From assembly GCA_013298595.1 (NCBI GenBank), contig JAAFIG010000035.1, positions 1 through 48,427 of the forward strand: DNA of 48,427 bases. Reading direction: 5' to 3'. Origin of the DNA: Deinococcales bacterium (GTDB taxonomy: Bacteria; Deinococcota; Deinococci; Deinococcales; JAAFIG01). Position numbers and translations under genes: made by a program. The notes below the pieces were generated by a model. It worked only from the letters and a program-made list of their open reading frames with translations, ran no database searches and was not told where the DNA came from. Positions within the stretch are counted from its first letter, which is position 1, and each line of letters starts with the position of its first letter. This document shows, piece by piece, positions 16,205 to 24,111 of this stretch.

Positions 16205-16705
16205 TTAAACTGTAATTTCGCAACCACACTCGAGTTGCAAAGTTATTGGCGAGACATACTGGTTTGGTTTCTCGAGATCACGGCGATAATGCAACACAGA
16301 ATCATCGGCTGGATTAAAAATCAGGATATCCAAAACACCAACCTCGAGATAAAAAGGTGGAGCGAGTACTAAATCTTTGTACTCGTAATTTTTAGAAACT
16401 ATTTCAACCACTGCAGTTGGTACCATCTCTAGAGCGGAATCCTGAGCTTCGAGTTCAGGCAAAGTACACAAAATTGCTATATCTGGGCGTTTTTGCGAAC
16501 CATCCACAAACTTAAACAACGTGTCAGGAATTGAATAACAACCACAGACTTGATTGATTTTTTTTAGGGATGCCCGAATGCGATCTGTGTGCCATTGATG
16601 TTTGAAAACAGGACTGGCTTCCCAAACCGTTACACCTTTAATCACCTCAAGCTTCACATTGATGCTCTCGGCTTCACGTACTAAGTCTGCAAAGGGGATG
16701 GACAT
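16205..16705 (-). CDS. Uma2-family (DUF820) putative endonuclease
   Basis: This 166-residue protein has the Uma2/DUF820 pattern of the PD-(D/E)XK nuclease superfamily. It shows RPDIAILC near residue 91, AVVEIVSKNYEYKDL near 117 (the E-x-K-like core), FYLEVGVLDILIFNP near 138 and a terminal VLHYRRD region. The family is abundant in Cyanobacteria and Chloroflexota and its role is unproven. The start at 16705 is used because the upstream in-frame ATG lies inside the -10 box. Confidence 0.85.
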   Translation of the reverse strand: MSIPFADLVREAESINVKLEVIKGVTVWEASPVFKHQWHTDRIRASLKKINQVCGCYSIPDTLFKFVDGSQKRPDIAILCTLPELEAQDSALEMVPTAVVEIVSKNYEYKDLVLAPPFYLEVGVLDILIFNPADDSVLHYRRDLEKPNQYVSPITLQLECGCEITV

Positions 16706-16711
16706 GCCCAG

Positions 16712-16717
16712 ATTGTA
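16712..16717 (-). promoter_or_regulatory. -10 element (TACAAT) of the Uma2-like gene
   Basis: On the minus strand TACAAT ends 6 nt before the ATG at 16705. It lies immediately after the gcv terminator. Confidence 0.55.
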
Positions 16718-16729
16718 CAACTCGAGTCT

Positions 16730-16762
16730 GAAAAGAAAAACTGGCAGAGAAATTCTGCCAGT
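16730..16762 (-). terminator. Rho-independent terminator of the gcv operon
   Basis: On the minus strand a perfect 9-bp stem (ACTGGCAGA with TCTGCCAGT) around a 5-nt loop is followed by TTTTTCTTTTC. It begins 14 nt after the gcvPB stop. Confidence 0.92.
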
Positions 16763-16775
16763 AGCAAATGCAAAC

Positions 16776-18257
16776 TTAGTTCCTTGAGAGTTTCTGAAAC
16801 GTTAGCATCGGCTTTTTTGCCGCTGCTACTTCGTCTAAACGCCGCACAACAGTGTTGTATGGTGCGTGCTCGAGCCAACTCGGGTTGGCTTTGGCTTTTA
16901 GAAGAATTTCTTGCATGACATCGGCAAATCTATCCATCGTCTCGAGGCTTTCTGTTTCAGTGGGTTCAACCATCATACTTTCAGAAACCACCAGTGGAAA
17001 ATACACGGTCATCGGGTGGATGCCATAATCCAAGAGGGCTTTGGCAAAGTCCAGTGTTTTCATGCCTTTGGGTGGGACAGCCACAAATTCGTGCATATTG
17101 ACTCGGTTATATGCGGTCTCAAAACCGATTTTCTGGAATTTCACGCGTAAATAATTGGCGTTCAAAACAGCCATGCTCGAGGCATCATGTAATCCTTCTG
17201 CGCCAAGACTGCGAATATACGTGTAAGCCCGTACCAGATTACCGAAATTACCGTAGAAACTACGAACCCGCCCGATGCTTTGCGGTCGGTCAAACTCGAG
17301 CTTAAAGCTGTTGTCTGATCGTGCAATGATTGGTGTTGGCAAAAAAGGCTCGAGGTGAGCTTTCACACCCACAGGACCCGTACCCGGACCTCCACCACCA
17401 TGAGGAACAGTAAAAGTTTTGTGCAAATTCAGGTGAATCACATCAAAGCCCATGTCGCCCGGTCGGGCGCGTCCAACAATCGCATTGGTATTGGCACCAT
17501 CGTAATACAATTGAATTCCAAGCGCTTTGGCTTTAGCACTTATCTCGAGAATACGGGTTTCAAAAATACCTAGTGTATTTGGGTTGGTTAGCATGATTGC
17601 GGCAACACTAGGATTTAATGCCGCCTCGAGTGCCGCAAAATCCACTTCACCACGTTCATTACCCGGAATTTCAACCACATCAAACCCAGCCATAGCCGCA
17701 GTTGCGGGGTTGGTTCCGTGGGCAGCATCTGGGCAAATAACAACACGACGTTGCTCGAGTTCACCTCGTGATTCAAAGTACTTGCGAATCATCAGAATGC
17801 CAGTAAACTCACCGTGTGCTCCAGCGGCTGGTTGCAATGTCACTGCATCCATGCCCGTAATTTGTCCAAGGTCTTTAGCAAGGTTAAATAACAACTCGAG
17901 TGCTCCCTGAGCAGTGTTTGGGTCTTGGTAAGGATGTAAACTGGTGAACCAACCTGCGGCTACCTCATTGACCTTGGGGTTGTATTTCATCGTGCAGCTA
18001 CCTAACGGATAGAAATTGGCATCCACACTCATTTGCCGATTCGCTAAACCTGTGTAATGTCGCACCAAATCAAGTTCAGATACCTCTGGCAGTGGCAAAC
18101 TCGAGGTTCGCAAATTATCTGCGCCAAGTAAATCCTCGAGGTTCACACCTTTAGCTTTGGCTGCTTGCGGTGGAATCACACCACGTCGACCCGTTTTAGA
18201 GCGCTCAAAAATCAGTGGAAAGTCGTTTATTGCTTGTTTCTCGAGAACAGCATTCAT
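16776..18257 (-). CDS. gcvPB: Glycine dehydrogenase (decarboxylating) subunit 2
   Basis: This 493-residue PLP enzyme is the second half of the split P-protein, which decarboxylates glycine and loads the aminomethyl group onto GcvH. It has VDANFYPLGSCTMKYNP near residue 77, ANTNAI near 250 and LHKTFTVPHGGGGPG near 275-290, whose lysine binds PLP. The start at 18257 follows AGAGGTG 6 nt upstream; a GTG 9 nt further up would add three residues. It is the last gene of gcvT-gcvH-gcvPA-orf-gcvPB. Split P-protein occurs in Thermus, Bacillus and others. Confidence 0.95.
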   Translation of the reverse strand: MNAVLEKQAINDFPLIFERSKTGRRGVIPPQAAKAKGVNLEDLLGADNLRTSSLPLPEVSELDLVRHYTGLANRQMSVDANFYPLGSCTMKYNPKVNEVAAGWFTSLHPYQDPNTAQGALELLFNLAKDLGQITGMDAVTLQPAAGAHGEFTGILMIRKYFESRGELEQRRVVICPDAAHGTNPATAAMAGFDVVEIPGNERGEVDFAALEAALNPSVAAIMLTNPNTLGIFETRILEISAKAKALGIQLYYDGANTNAIVGRARPGDMGFDVIHLNLHKTFTVPHGGGGPGTGPVGVKAHLEPFLPTPIIARSDNSFKLEFDRPQSIGRVRSFYGNFGNLVRAYTYIRSLGAEGLHDASSMAVLNANYLRVKFQKIGFETAYNRVNMHEFVAVPPKGMKTLDFAKALLDYGIHPMTVYFPLVVSESMMVEPTETESLETMDRFADVMQEILLKAKANPSWLEHAPYNTVVRRLDEVAAAKKPMLTFQKLSRN

Positions 18258-18309
18258 GTTTAACACCTCTACGTATCTGGACGAATTTAGTATTTATCCA
18301 GTGAAAAAA

Positions 18310-18630
18310 TTAAAATCCTTCGCGCCAGAGCTTCCATTTGCGTTCCGACCAACCCTCGAGTTCGGCTTTGCGTTTTACTTGCAAGTACTGCAAACCATAT
18401 GTAACTGCCATGCCAATCGAAAGAAAAGTTAAAACTGTAATCATTGGAAAAGCTGTTGGTGCAAGTTGTTTATTGTCCATAGCCAGCAAAGCAATATTGG
18501 CTAAGGCAAAAATTCCTATTGCAAAAAATAAACCATTGCGTCGCCAAAAAGACTTCGCACTCGAGGCAGCCGTAGTGGGTGGCATTGGCTCGAGAATCGG
18601 TTTTGATGGAGTCTTTGATTTTTTGCTCAT
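18310..18630 (-). CDS. Unidentified small membrane protein inside the gcv operon
   Basis: This 106-residue protein has a Lys/Pro-rich N-terminal tail and a hydrophobic segment GLFFAIGIFALANIALLAM near residue 33. A second, PTAFPMITVLTFLSIGMAVT, lies near 58. A charged tail rich in Lys, Arg and Trp follows (SERKWKLWREGF). Two membrane spans with both ends on the cytoplasmic side fit the charges. It lies 20 nt after gcvPA and 52 nt before gcvPB, so it is almost certainly cotranscribed. I recognise no family. An unrelated passenger gene or a membrane tether for the glycine cleavage proteins are both possible. Confidence 0.7.
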   Translation of the reverse strand: MSKKSKTPSKPILEPMPPTTAASSAKSFWRRNGLFFAIGIFALANIALLAMDNKQLAPTAFPMITVLTFLSIGMAVTYGLQYLQVKRKAELEGWSERKWKLWREGF

Positions 18631-18650
18631 AAGATTTTTGTTTCAATCAA

Positions 18651-19970
18651 TCACAAGATGTTTTTTAGGGCAGCTTCAAGTTTTGCAATATCACTCGAGG
18701 TCGTTAACTCGGTAGCAGCGAACAATCCTGCATTGCCAAAGCCATACTCGAGAGGAACGGGCACACAACCGTGCACACCTTTTTTTGACAATGCTTGGCG
18801 TATTTCCTCGGCAGGTTTAGGGAGTTTAACCACGAATTCGTTGAAGTACTTACCTGTTGTTAACGTCTTCAGCCCAACACGATTCAAGGTACTCTCGAGT
18901 TCTCGAGCCATAACTGCGCTGACTGTTGCGACTTCACGCAAGCCATTGGGTCCAAGTGCCGAGAGATAAATAGCACTTTGTAATGCCATCAGCGCGTGAT
19001 TGCTACAAATATTTGATTTGGCTTTGGCTCGCCGAATATGCTGTTCTCGAGCTTGCAATGTTAAAACAAAACCGCGTTTACCGTCCACGTCTTTGGTCGC
19101 GCCGACAATACGCCCAGGCAATTGACGCATGAGTGCTTCTTTGACAGCAATAAAACCATAGGCTGGACCACCAAAATTTGCAGCATTACCAACCACTTGA
19201 CCGTCGCCTACGGCAATATCGGCGCTATACTCTGATGGGGCTTGAACGACTGCTAAACTCAGTGGATCCACAACGGCAATGAATAGTGCCCCAGCTTCAT
19301 GTGCTCGAGCTGCTAATACTTTCATATCCTCGAGTGAACCAAGAAAATTGGGGTTTTGCACAATTACGGCGGCGATATCAGGTTCGACTGCTTGTGAAAT
19401 GGTAATGGTTCCCTCGAGTTCCAGATTGACCAATTTTGCACCGACACACTCGAGAAACGTGGTTAGTGTTTCGCGGTACTCGGGGTGCACGCCTCGGCTG
19501 ACTAAAACGGTACTGCGGTTGGTTTGGCGCATGGCAAGCAGCGCAGCTTCTGCCACAGCGGTTGCACCATCGTACAAACTCGAGTTAGAAATATCTAAAC
19601 CCGTGAGCGCCGCAATCATGCTTTGATACTCGAACATGGCTTGTAATTCGCCCTGAGAAACTTCTGGTTGATATGGTGTGTAAGCCGTTACAAACGAACT
19701 CTGAAAGGTTAGGGCATTGACTGCACTTGGTTGAAAATGATGCCGCATGCCACCACCAAGAAAAGATGGTGCAGCCTCGAGACTGAGGTTCTTTGCCGCT
19801 AAACCTTTCATATGTTCGAGCACGCCGTGTTCGTCCAAACCAGCAGGAATATCAATTTTGGGATTACGAATAGCTTCGGGAAGATCATCGAATAACGCAT
19901 CAACCGAGGCAACACCTATTGTCTCGAGAATGTGTTTAACGTCTTCTGGGGTATGCGGAGTATATTTCAT
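18651..19970 (-). CDS. gcvPA: Glycine dehydrogenase (decarboxylating) subunit 1
   Basis: This 439-residue protein is the first half of the split P-protein and forms a heterodimer with GcvPB. It begins MKYTPHTPEDVKHILETIG, the usual opening, and has SFLGGGMRHHFQP near residue 68 and TAYTPYQPEVSQGELQAMFE near 94. SSLYDGATAVAEAALLA and GFVLTLQAREQHIRR follow further on. It is preceded by a pair of intergenic palindromes between it and gcvH, and by a weak AAGGAAA ribosome site. Confidence 0.95.
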   Translation of the reverse strand: MKYTPHTPEDVKHILETIGVASVDALFDDLPEAIRNPKIDIPAGLDEHGVLEHMKGLAAKNLSLEAAPSFLGGGMRHHFQPSAVNALTFQSSFVTAYTPYQPEVSQGELQAMFEYQSMIAALTGLDISNSSLYDGATAVAEAALLAMRQTNRSTVLVSRGVHPEYRETLTTFLECVGAKLVNLELEGTITISQAVEPDIAAVIVQNPNFLGSLEDMKVLAARAHEAGALFIAVVDPLSLAVVQAPSEYSADIAVGDGQVVGNAANFGGPAYGFIAVKEALMRQLPGRIVGATKDVDGKRGFVLTLQAREQHIRRAKAKSNICSNHALMALQSAIYLSALGPNGLREVATVSAVMARELESTLNRVGLKTLTTGKYFNEFVVKLPKPAEEIRQALSKKGVHGCVPVPLEYGFGNAGLFAATELTTSSDIAKLEAALKNIL

Positions 19971-19985
19971 GGTTTCCTTAGGGCT

Positions 19986-20052
19986 GGGCGACCACGAGGG
20001 TCGCCCCTACAAAAAACAAATTTTTTCGTAGGGGCAGGTCTTGTGCCTGCCC
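19986..20052. repeat. Head-to-head pair of palindromic repeats between gcvH and gcvPA
   Basis: The first palindrome pairs GGGCGACC (19986-19993) with GGTCGCCC (19999-20006). The second pairs GGGCAGG (20032-20038) with CCTGCCC (20046-20052). Between them, CCCCTAC (20004-20010) also matches GTAGGGG (20028-20034) as an inverted repeat around an A-run/T-run spacer. The ends CCCCTAC and GTAGGGG resemble a repeat type common in Cyanobacteria and Chloroflexota. Confidence 0.75.
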
Positions 20053-20061
20053 TGACTAGCT

Positions 20062-20442
20062 TTAAGCCTCGGATTCGGCAACTTCGCGGTACGCGGCAGC
20101 GTTGAGCAATTCGCTCGAGGTATCAGTAACTCGCACTTTGAATAAAAATCCATTGCCATAAGGTTCAGCATTGATATTCTCGGGTTCGTCAGTCAGGCTC
20201 GAATTGACTTCGATGACTTCACCAGAAACAGGGCTGTAAATGTCCGAAGCGGTTTTGACGCTTTCGACCACGGCAACAGCTTCGCCGCTCGAGACGATGC
20301 GACCCACTTCGGGCAGTTCGACGTAGACAACATCGCCGAGTTGGTCTTGGGCGAAATCGGTGATGCCAATGGTGGCAATGTCGCCCTCGAGACGAAGGTA
20401 TTCGTGAGATTTGAGGTATTGCAGGTCGGATGGGATATTCAT
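20062..20442 (-). CDS. gcvH: Glycine cleavage system H protein
   Basis: This 126-residue lipoyl protein shuttles the aminomethyl group between the P, T and L proteins. The lipoylation lysine lies in [18 protein letters not shown]. The C-terminal GNGFLFKV region is normal. The start at 20442 follows AAGGAG 7 nt upstream; the longer reading frame runs into the leader. It lies 94 nt after gcvT. Confidence 0.95.
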   Translation of the reverse strand: MNIPSDLQYLKSHEYLRLEGDIATIGITDFAQDQLGDVVYVELPEVGRIVSSGEAVAVVESVKTASDIYSPVSGEVIEVNSSLTDEPENINAEPYGNGFLFKVRVTDTSSELLNAAAYREVAESEA

Positions 20443-20536
20443 GGTTTTCTCCTTTATGTAGGTTATTAGTGAAGATTCGTTGTGGATTTTGACTTGATTG
20501 AACCTCTTTTGAGGATTTCTTGTTCGATTCGCATTG

Positions 20537-21616
20537 CTATTGTCCTGGACTACTTCTCGAGATAAAGACCGGTTCGCAAACTTCGGCTTCGACATCTGTC
20601 CCACGTATCTCGAGGTGGACTCGAGTGCCTAGTTCAATTTCTTTTTCGAGGTATGCCAGAGCAATACCTTGTTTAAGACTTGGGCTTTGTGTGCCACTGG
20701 TTGTTTCGCCTATTGTTTGCCCCTCGAGTTTGACGGTCATGTGTTCTCGAGGAATGCCGCGTCCAATCATGCGGATGCCGCGTAGCATTTTGGTTTTGGG
20801 TTTTGCTAACATTGCGTCGCGTCCAATAAAGTCTTTGTATTCTTTGCTCACCCAAGTAAATGGTGTCTCGAGGATGTTACTTTCATCGTTCCATTCGTGT
20901 CCGTAAAGCGGAAATCCTGCCTCGAGTCTGAGCGTGTCTCGAGCGCCTAAGCCGCACATGGCAAAACCGAGTTTGTGCAGTTCTTTCCAAAGTCCTGCCG
21001 CTTCTCGAGGGGCGCAGAATATCTCAAAGCCATCTTCGCCTGTGTAACCTGTTCGTGCCATCAGGACATCGATGCCGCAGAGTTTACTGGGGAAGACACT
21101 GTTTTTACGGTAACTTTGTAGATCGGCACTGGTCACTGGCTCGAGGAGTTCGGCTGTTTTTGGTCCTTGGGCAGCTATCAGGGCGTTATCGTCTGAGCGA
21201 TTCTCGAGGGTGACATCATATTTTGTAGCGATTTCTGATAGGTGCATCCAGTCTTTTTCGATGTTGCTGGCATTGACCACAATCATGTAAGCGTTTAACT
21301 CGAGGCGATACACGTAAATATCATCTACTATGCCACCGTGTTGGTTCAGCAAAATACTGTAATGGGCTTTACCTGTTTTGAGTTTCGCGGCATCGTTGGC
21401 ACAAGCGTATTGTAAAAACTCGAGGGCTTGTTTGCCCGACACAATAAATTCGCCCATATGTGAAACATCAAAAATCCCTGCTCGAGTGCGAACAGCTAAG
21501 TGTTCGGCAATGATGCCTGCGTATTGCACAGGCATATCCCAACCACCAAATTCGACCATACGAGCGTTATACTCGAGGTGCGTGCCATGCAGCGCTGTCT
21601 GCTTGAGAGTTGTCAT
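20537..21616 (-). CDS. gcvT: Aminomethyltransferase (glycine cleavage T protein)
   Basis: GcvT transfers the methylene carbon from aminomethyl-GcvH to tetrahydrofolate, releasing ammonia. The 359-residue protein is standard length. It begins with [20 protein letters not shown] and contains FDVSHMGEF near 49, DDIYVYR near 97 and [11 protein letters not shown] near 191. [15 protein letters not shown] near 224 is the folate-site region. It heads the glycine cleavage operon and has a leaderless promoter, so a glycine riboswitch in its own leader is excluded. Confidence 0.96.
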   Translation of the reverse strand: MTTLKQTALHGTHLEYNARMVEFGGWDMPVQYAGIIAEHLAVRTRAGIFDVSHMGEFIVSGKQALEFLQYACANDAAKLKTGKAHYSILLNQHGGIVDDIYVYRLELNAYMIVVNASNIEKDWMHLSEIATKYDVTLENRSDDNALIAAQGPKTAELLEPVTSADLQSYRKNSVFPSKLCGIDVLMARTGYTGEDGFEIFCAPREAAGLWKELHKLGFAMCGLGARDTLRLEAGFPLYGHEWNDESNILETPFTWVSKEYKDFIGRDAMLAKPKTKMLRGIRMIGRGIPREHMTVKLEGQTIGETTSGTQSPSLKQGIALAYLEKEIELGTRVHLEIRGTDVEAEVCEPVFISRSSPGQ

Positions 21617-21623
21617 TGCTTGT

Positions 21624-21629
21624 ATTGTA
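21624..21629 (-). promoter_or_regulatory. -10 element (TACAAT) of the gcv operon
   Basis: On the minus strand TACAAT ends 7 nt before the gcvT ATG. It is immediately downstream of a 14-bp inverted repeat. Confidence 0.65.
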
Positions 21630-21630
21630 G

Positions 21631-21673
21631 CAATACTCGAGGCTTGATGATTGCGTTGCAGCCTCGAGTATTG
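21631..21673. promoter_or_regulatory. 14-bp perfect inverted repeat just upstream of the gcv -10 box
   Basis: CAATACTCGAGGCT (21631-21644) is repeated in inverted form as AGCCTCGAGTATTG (21660-21673), with a 15-nt spacer. Both arms contain CTCGAG. On the minus strand it covers the -35 region and upstream DNA of the gcv promoter. It could be an operator or, less likely as no T-run follows, a terminator for the cupredoxin gene. Confidence 0.7.
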
Positions 21674-21719
21674 GGTTGTTAAGCAACGGTGTTGCCATAA
21701 CTAAGTGGTTTATACTTTT

Positions 21720-22052
21720 TTATTGCGCGGGTTCAACAATAATTTTACCAGTCATGCTGGAATGGATATTGCAACTGAAATTATAGGTACCTGGGGTTGC
21801 AAACGAGATCGGTTCGGTCGTGGTGCTGGTTGTTCGACCGTCAACATTGAGCGGATGTGAACTGTTTGCAACAATTGTTATTGTAGCGCCGACTTTTAAT
21901 TTGCATTCAGTCACGCTGTAACTGCTCGAGCCATTATTGGTAATGTTCGCAGGACAAGCAGCAATGACGGGTGGTGGTGGATCAACAACGGGTTTATTAT
22001 TGCAGCCAATTAAGGCTGTTGCGCCAATGATAATGCCAAGAATTCGTTTCAT
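21720..22052 (-). CDS. Cupredoxin-like copper lipoprotein
   Basis: This 110-residue exported protein has the signal MKRILGIIIGATALIGC with Cys17 as the lipobox cysteine, then a proline-rich linker (PPPP). The cupredoxin domain has type-1 copper ligands: His in SSHPLNV, then Cys-x-x-His-x-x-x-Met in CNIHSSM, near residues 94-100. It is probably a membrane-anchored electron carrier. GGAGG 7 nt before the ATG is a clear ribosome site, unlike most neighbours. No redox partner is adjacent. Confidence 0.85.
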   Translation of the reverse strand: MKRILGIIIGATALIGCNNKPVVDPPPPVIAACPANITNNGSSSYSVTECKLKVGATITIVANSSHPLNVDGRTTSTTTEPISFATPGTYNFSCNIHSSMTGKIIVEPAQ

Positions 22053-22119
22053 GATGTGCCTCCGTGTTTACTATAAGCTCGAGTTGGGTTTTTAATCTTG
22101 CGATTTCATACGTTTTTGT

Positions 22120-22125
22120 TAAGCT
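22120..22125 (+). promoter_or_regulatory. -10 element (TAAGCT) of the Lrp/AsnC gene
   Basis: TAAGCT ends 5 nt before the ATG at 22131, which supports that start over the longer frame from 22098. Confidence 0.5.
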
Positions 22126-22130
22126 GGCGC

Positions 22131-22589
22131 ATGCTCGATGCGATTGATAAACATATTCTTGAGGTTTTGCAACGCAATGCTCGTATTGCCAATACCGAAC
22201 TGGCGGATGAAGTTGGTTTAACGCCAGCGCCGTGTTTACGGCGGGTGCGTCGGCTCGAGGAAGAGGGTTTTATCGCTGGTTACACGGCGTTACTCGATGC
22301 CAAAAAAGTCGGTGTTGGTTTAACTGTTTTTGTGATGGTGACTTTGGATCGGCAAACCAAAGGAACGTATGATGATTTTGCCACGAAAATGCGTGCTCGA
22401 GCCGAGGTGCTTGAGTGTTACTTGATTCTTGGGGATCGAGATTTTTTGTTAAAAATTTGTGTTGCGGATTTGGATGCGTATCAAAAGTTTTATCTCGAGC
22501 ATTTAACCCGAATTGCGGGTGTGCGTAACATTAACAGCATTATTGCGGTTTCTGAGGAGAAGCGCTCAACCATACTGCCTTTGTTATGA
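22131..22589 (+). CDS. Lrp/AsnC-family transcriptional regulator
   Basis: This 152-residue protein has an N-terminal winged helix-turn-helix: DAIDKHILEVLQRNARIANT and ELADEVGLTPAPCLRRVRRL. The RAM ligand-binding domain follows (TVFVMVTLD, VLECYLILGDRDFLLKI, FYLEHLTRIAGV). These factors sense amino acids. It lies divergent to and one gene away from the glycine cleavage operon, so control of that operon is plausible but not shown. Confidence 0.93.
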   Translation: MLDAIDKHILEVLQRNARIANTELADEVGLTPAPCLRRVRRLEEEGFIAGYTALLDAKKVGVGLTVFVMVTLDRQTKGTYDDFATKMRARAEVLECYLILGDRDFLLKICVADLDAYQKFYLEHLTRIAGVRNINSIIAVSEEKRSTILPLL

Positions 22590-22613
22590 GGCGACTCTCA
22601 TAAGTTTGGCTGG

Positions 22614-22619
22614 TAGACT
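22614..22619 (+). promoter_or_regulatory. -10 element (TAGACT) of the FUN14 gene
   Basis: TAGACT ends 6 nt before the ATG at 22626. Confidence 0.55.
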
Positions 22620-22625
22620 TGGGTT

Positions 22626-22976
22626 ATGCAAAGTCAGACTCCTCAAGTTGGTACTCAAATTCTCGATGCGGCAGCGCCTTACCTTGGGCAGCTTTCGTTT
22701 GGTGGTTTAACAGGTTTTGCCACGGGCTTTGCCATGAAAAAAATTGGCAAAATTGCTTTATTTATTTTTGGCATTATTTTTATCATGTTGCAAGTGCTGG
22801 CATACACTGGAGTGATAGAAATTAATTGGTTGCGAATTCAGCAATTTGCCGAACCAGCTTTGCAACGCCCAGCGCTCGAGAATGCCTTAAACGGGATCAT
22901 GGGAGTGTTGACCAATAACTTGCCATTTGCGGGTTCGTTTATTCCTGGGTTTTTACTTGGCTTAAAATTTGGTTAA
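22626..22976 (+). CDS. FUN14-family membrane protein
   Basis: This 116-residue protein has the FUN14 pattern: a Gly-rich opening LGQLSFGGLTGFATGFAMKKIGK (residues 20-42), a hydrophobic span LFIFGIIFIMLQVLAYTG and a C-terminal FIPGFLLGLKFG. FUN14 proteins are small membrane proteins. The eukaryotic member FUNDC1 is a mitophagy receptor and the bacterial role is unknown. It converges on the RluA-type gene, overlapping it by 4 nt. Confidence 0.85.
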   Translation: MQSQTPQVGTQILDAAAPYLGQLSFGGLTGFATGFAMKKIGKIALFIFGIIFIMLQVLAYTGVIEINWLRIQQFAEPALQRPALENALNGIMGVLTNNLPFAGSFIPGFLLGLKFG

Positions 22977-23677
22977 AATGTAAATTCTGCGGGCAGAGGA
23001 GATGAGGCGTAAAACTCGAGCCTTTGCCCTTTCCACTCGAGGTTAACAAAGACTTCGAGGGCGTGCAAAAAAAGCCGTTTTTGCTTAGTGAGTCTGGCAA
23101 AAGCACGATTCCAAGCAAATTCACCATAAGTGGCATCGCCAATAATAGGGATACCTCTTGTGGCACATTGCACCCGTAACTGATGGGTTTTGCCTGTTTT
23201 TGGTTTTAACTCGAGTTGAGAAAAAATGCCATCCTCGAGTCGGGTGGTTTGTAGCAATCGCATTTCGGTAACGGCATTGGCTTGTCCTCGCACATGGATG
23301 CTATTTGCTCCGCTTTTTTCGAGCCGATCTTGCCATGTTTCTTTTTTGCTGGGTGGGCTGCCAAAGACCAAAGCCCGATAGGTTTTTTGAATCTGGTTAT
23401 TGACAAAGGCTGCTTTCACTGCTCTTGCCAAAGCAAAATCAGTGCAGCCTAGGATCACACCACTGGTTGGGCTGTCTAAGCGATGCAATAAGAAAAACTC
23501 GCCACCATGCCAGTAATACCGTTCATGCTCGAGATCGTATGCACAAGTTAAGAGTGCTTTTGGGTTGGCTCGAGTGTCGTTTGGATGCGACATAATGCCA
23601 TCAGGTTTGTGCAGTGCAATTAAACCTGTTTCATGTGTTTGCAGTACACTAACGCTTTGTCCGAGTGGTAAATTCAT
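22973..23677 (-). CDS. RluA-family RNA pseudouridine synthase
   Basis: This 234-residue protein is the catalytic core of the RluA family, which isomerises uridine in rRNA or tRNA. HRLDSPTSGVILG near residue 65 holds the catalytic aspartate. KTYRALVFG near 98, KTGKTHQLRVQCATRG near 162 and IIGDATYG follow. It lacks the N-terminal S4 domain. The start codon overlaps the stop of the broken hicA gene (ATGA). Confidence 0.9.
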   Translation of the reverse strand: MNLPLGQSVSVLQTHETGLIALHKPDGIMSHPNDTRANPKALLTCAYDLEHERYYWHGGEFFLLHRLDSPTSGVILGCTDFALARAVKAAFVNNQIQKTYRALVFGSPPSKKETWQDRLEKSGANSIHVRGQANAVTEMRLLQTTRLEDGIFSQLELKPKTGKTHQLRVQCATRGIPIIGDATYGEFAWNRAFARLTKQKRLFLHALEVFVNLEWKGQRLEFYASSPLPAEFTF

Positions 23678-23878
23678 AAGAGATCGCAGAATTGCTCGAG
23701 CGTTAGTCCTGCATCTATAACAATATCCGCCATTGTCAACGCGTTTATCGGGTTGCCTCGCGGTATTGTGATGGTTCTAAATCCGTTGGTCATAATAATG
23801 TGTTTCTTTGCCGCTTGACAATAAAACCAATTCGCTCGAAAGCTCGTATTGCTAATGAATGCCTTGAAGTTTAGGCAC
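23674..23878 (-). pseudogene. hicA: hicA toxin gene broken by frameshifts
   Basis: HicA toxins are small double-stranded-RNA-binding-fold RNases paired with HicB. The reading starts at a GTG at 23878 that overlaps the hicB stop. It begins MPKLQGIH and stops at once. A second frame then carries AIRAFERIGFIVKRQRNT, and a third frame runs from HIIMTNGFRTITIPRGNP to TLEQFCDLL and a TGA that overlaps the next ATG. Together these give a complete HicA-like sequence, including the catalytic-histidine region near HIIM, but only by crossing two frameshifts. Toxin loss with antitoxin retained is likely. Sequencing error at two sites is the alternative. Confidence 0.7.
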
Positions 23879-24077
23879 GAATTTCGACCTCACGGACAAA
23901 AATATTGGCGAACTCTTGATTGATTTCTGTTGTTACCGCAAGATAGCCTTCTATTGCGTCTTGGATATTCTCGAGAGCTTCAGCTTCAGTTTCTCCCTGC
24001 GAATGGCAGCCAGGTAAACTTGGTACACTGATAGCAAACCCTTCTTCGGATTGTTTCAAAATCACACTGTATTTCAT
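23871..24077 (-). CDS. hicB: HicB-family antitoxin (short form)
   Basis: This 68-residue protein has the HicB core: MKYSVILKQSEEGFAISVP, GCHSQGETEAEALENIQDAI. There is no C-terminal DNA-binding domain, as in the short HicB forms. It precedes hicA, an order found in many hicBA loci. Since hicA is disrupted, it may be a leftover antitoxin. Confidence 0.9.
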   Translation of the reverse strand: MKYSVILKQSEEGFAISVPSLPGCHSQGETEAEALENIQDAIEGYLAVTTEINQEFANIFVREVEIRA

Positions 24078-24083
24078 AGTGAT

Positions 24084-24089
24084 ATTTTA
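24084..24089 (-). promoter_or_regulatory. -10 element (TAAAAT) of hicB
   Basis: On the minus strand TAAAAT ends 6 nt before the hicB ATG at 24077. Confidence 0.45.
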
Positions 24090-24111
24090 GCGCTTATTTG
24101 CGGGAGCGCAA

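Noticed and set aside
21617-21719. Glycine riboswitch before gcvT
   Set aside because: The -10 box lies 7 nt before the ATG, so there is no leader RNA to form an aptamer, and no glycine-aptamer motifs are seen.
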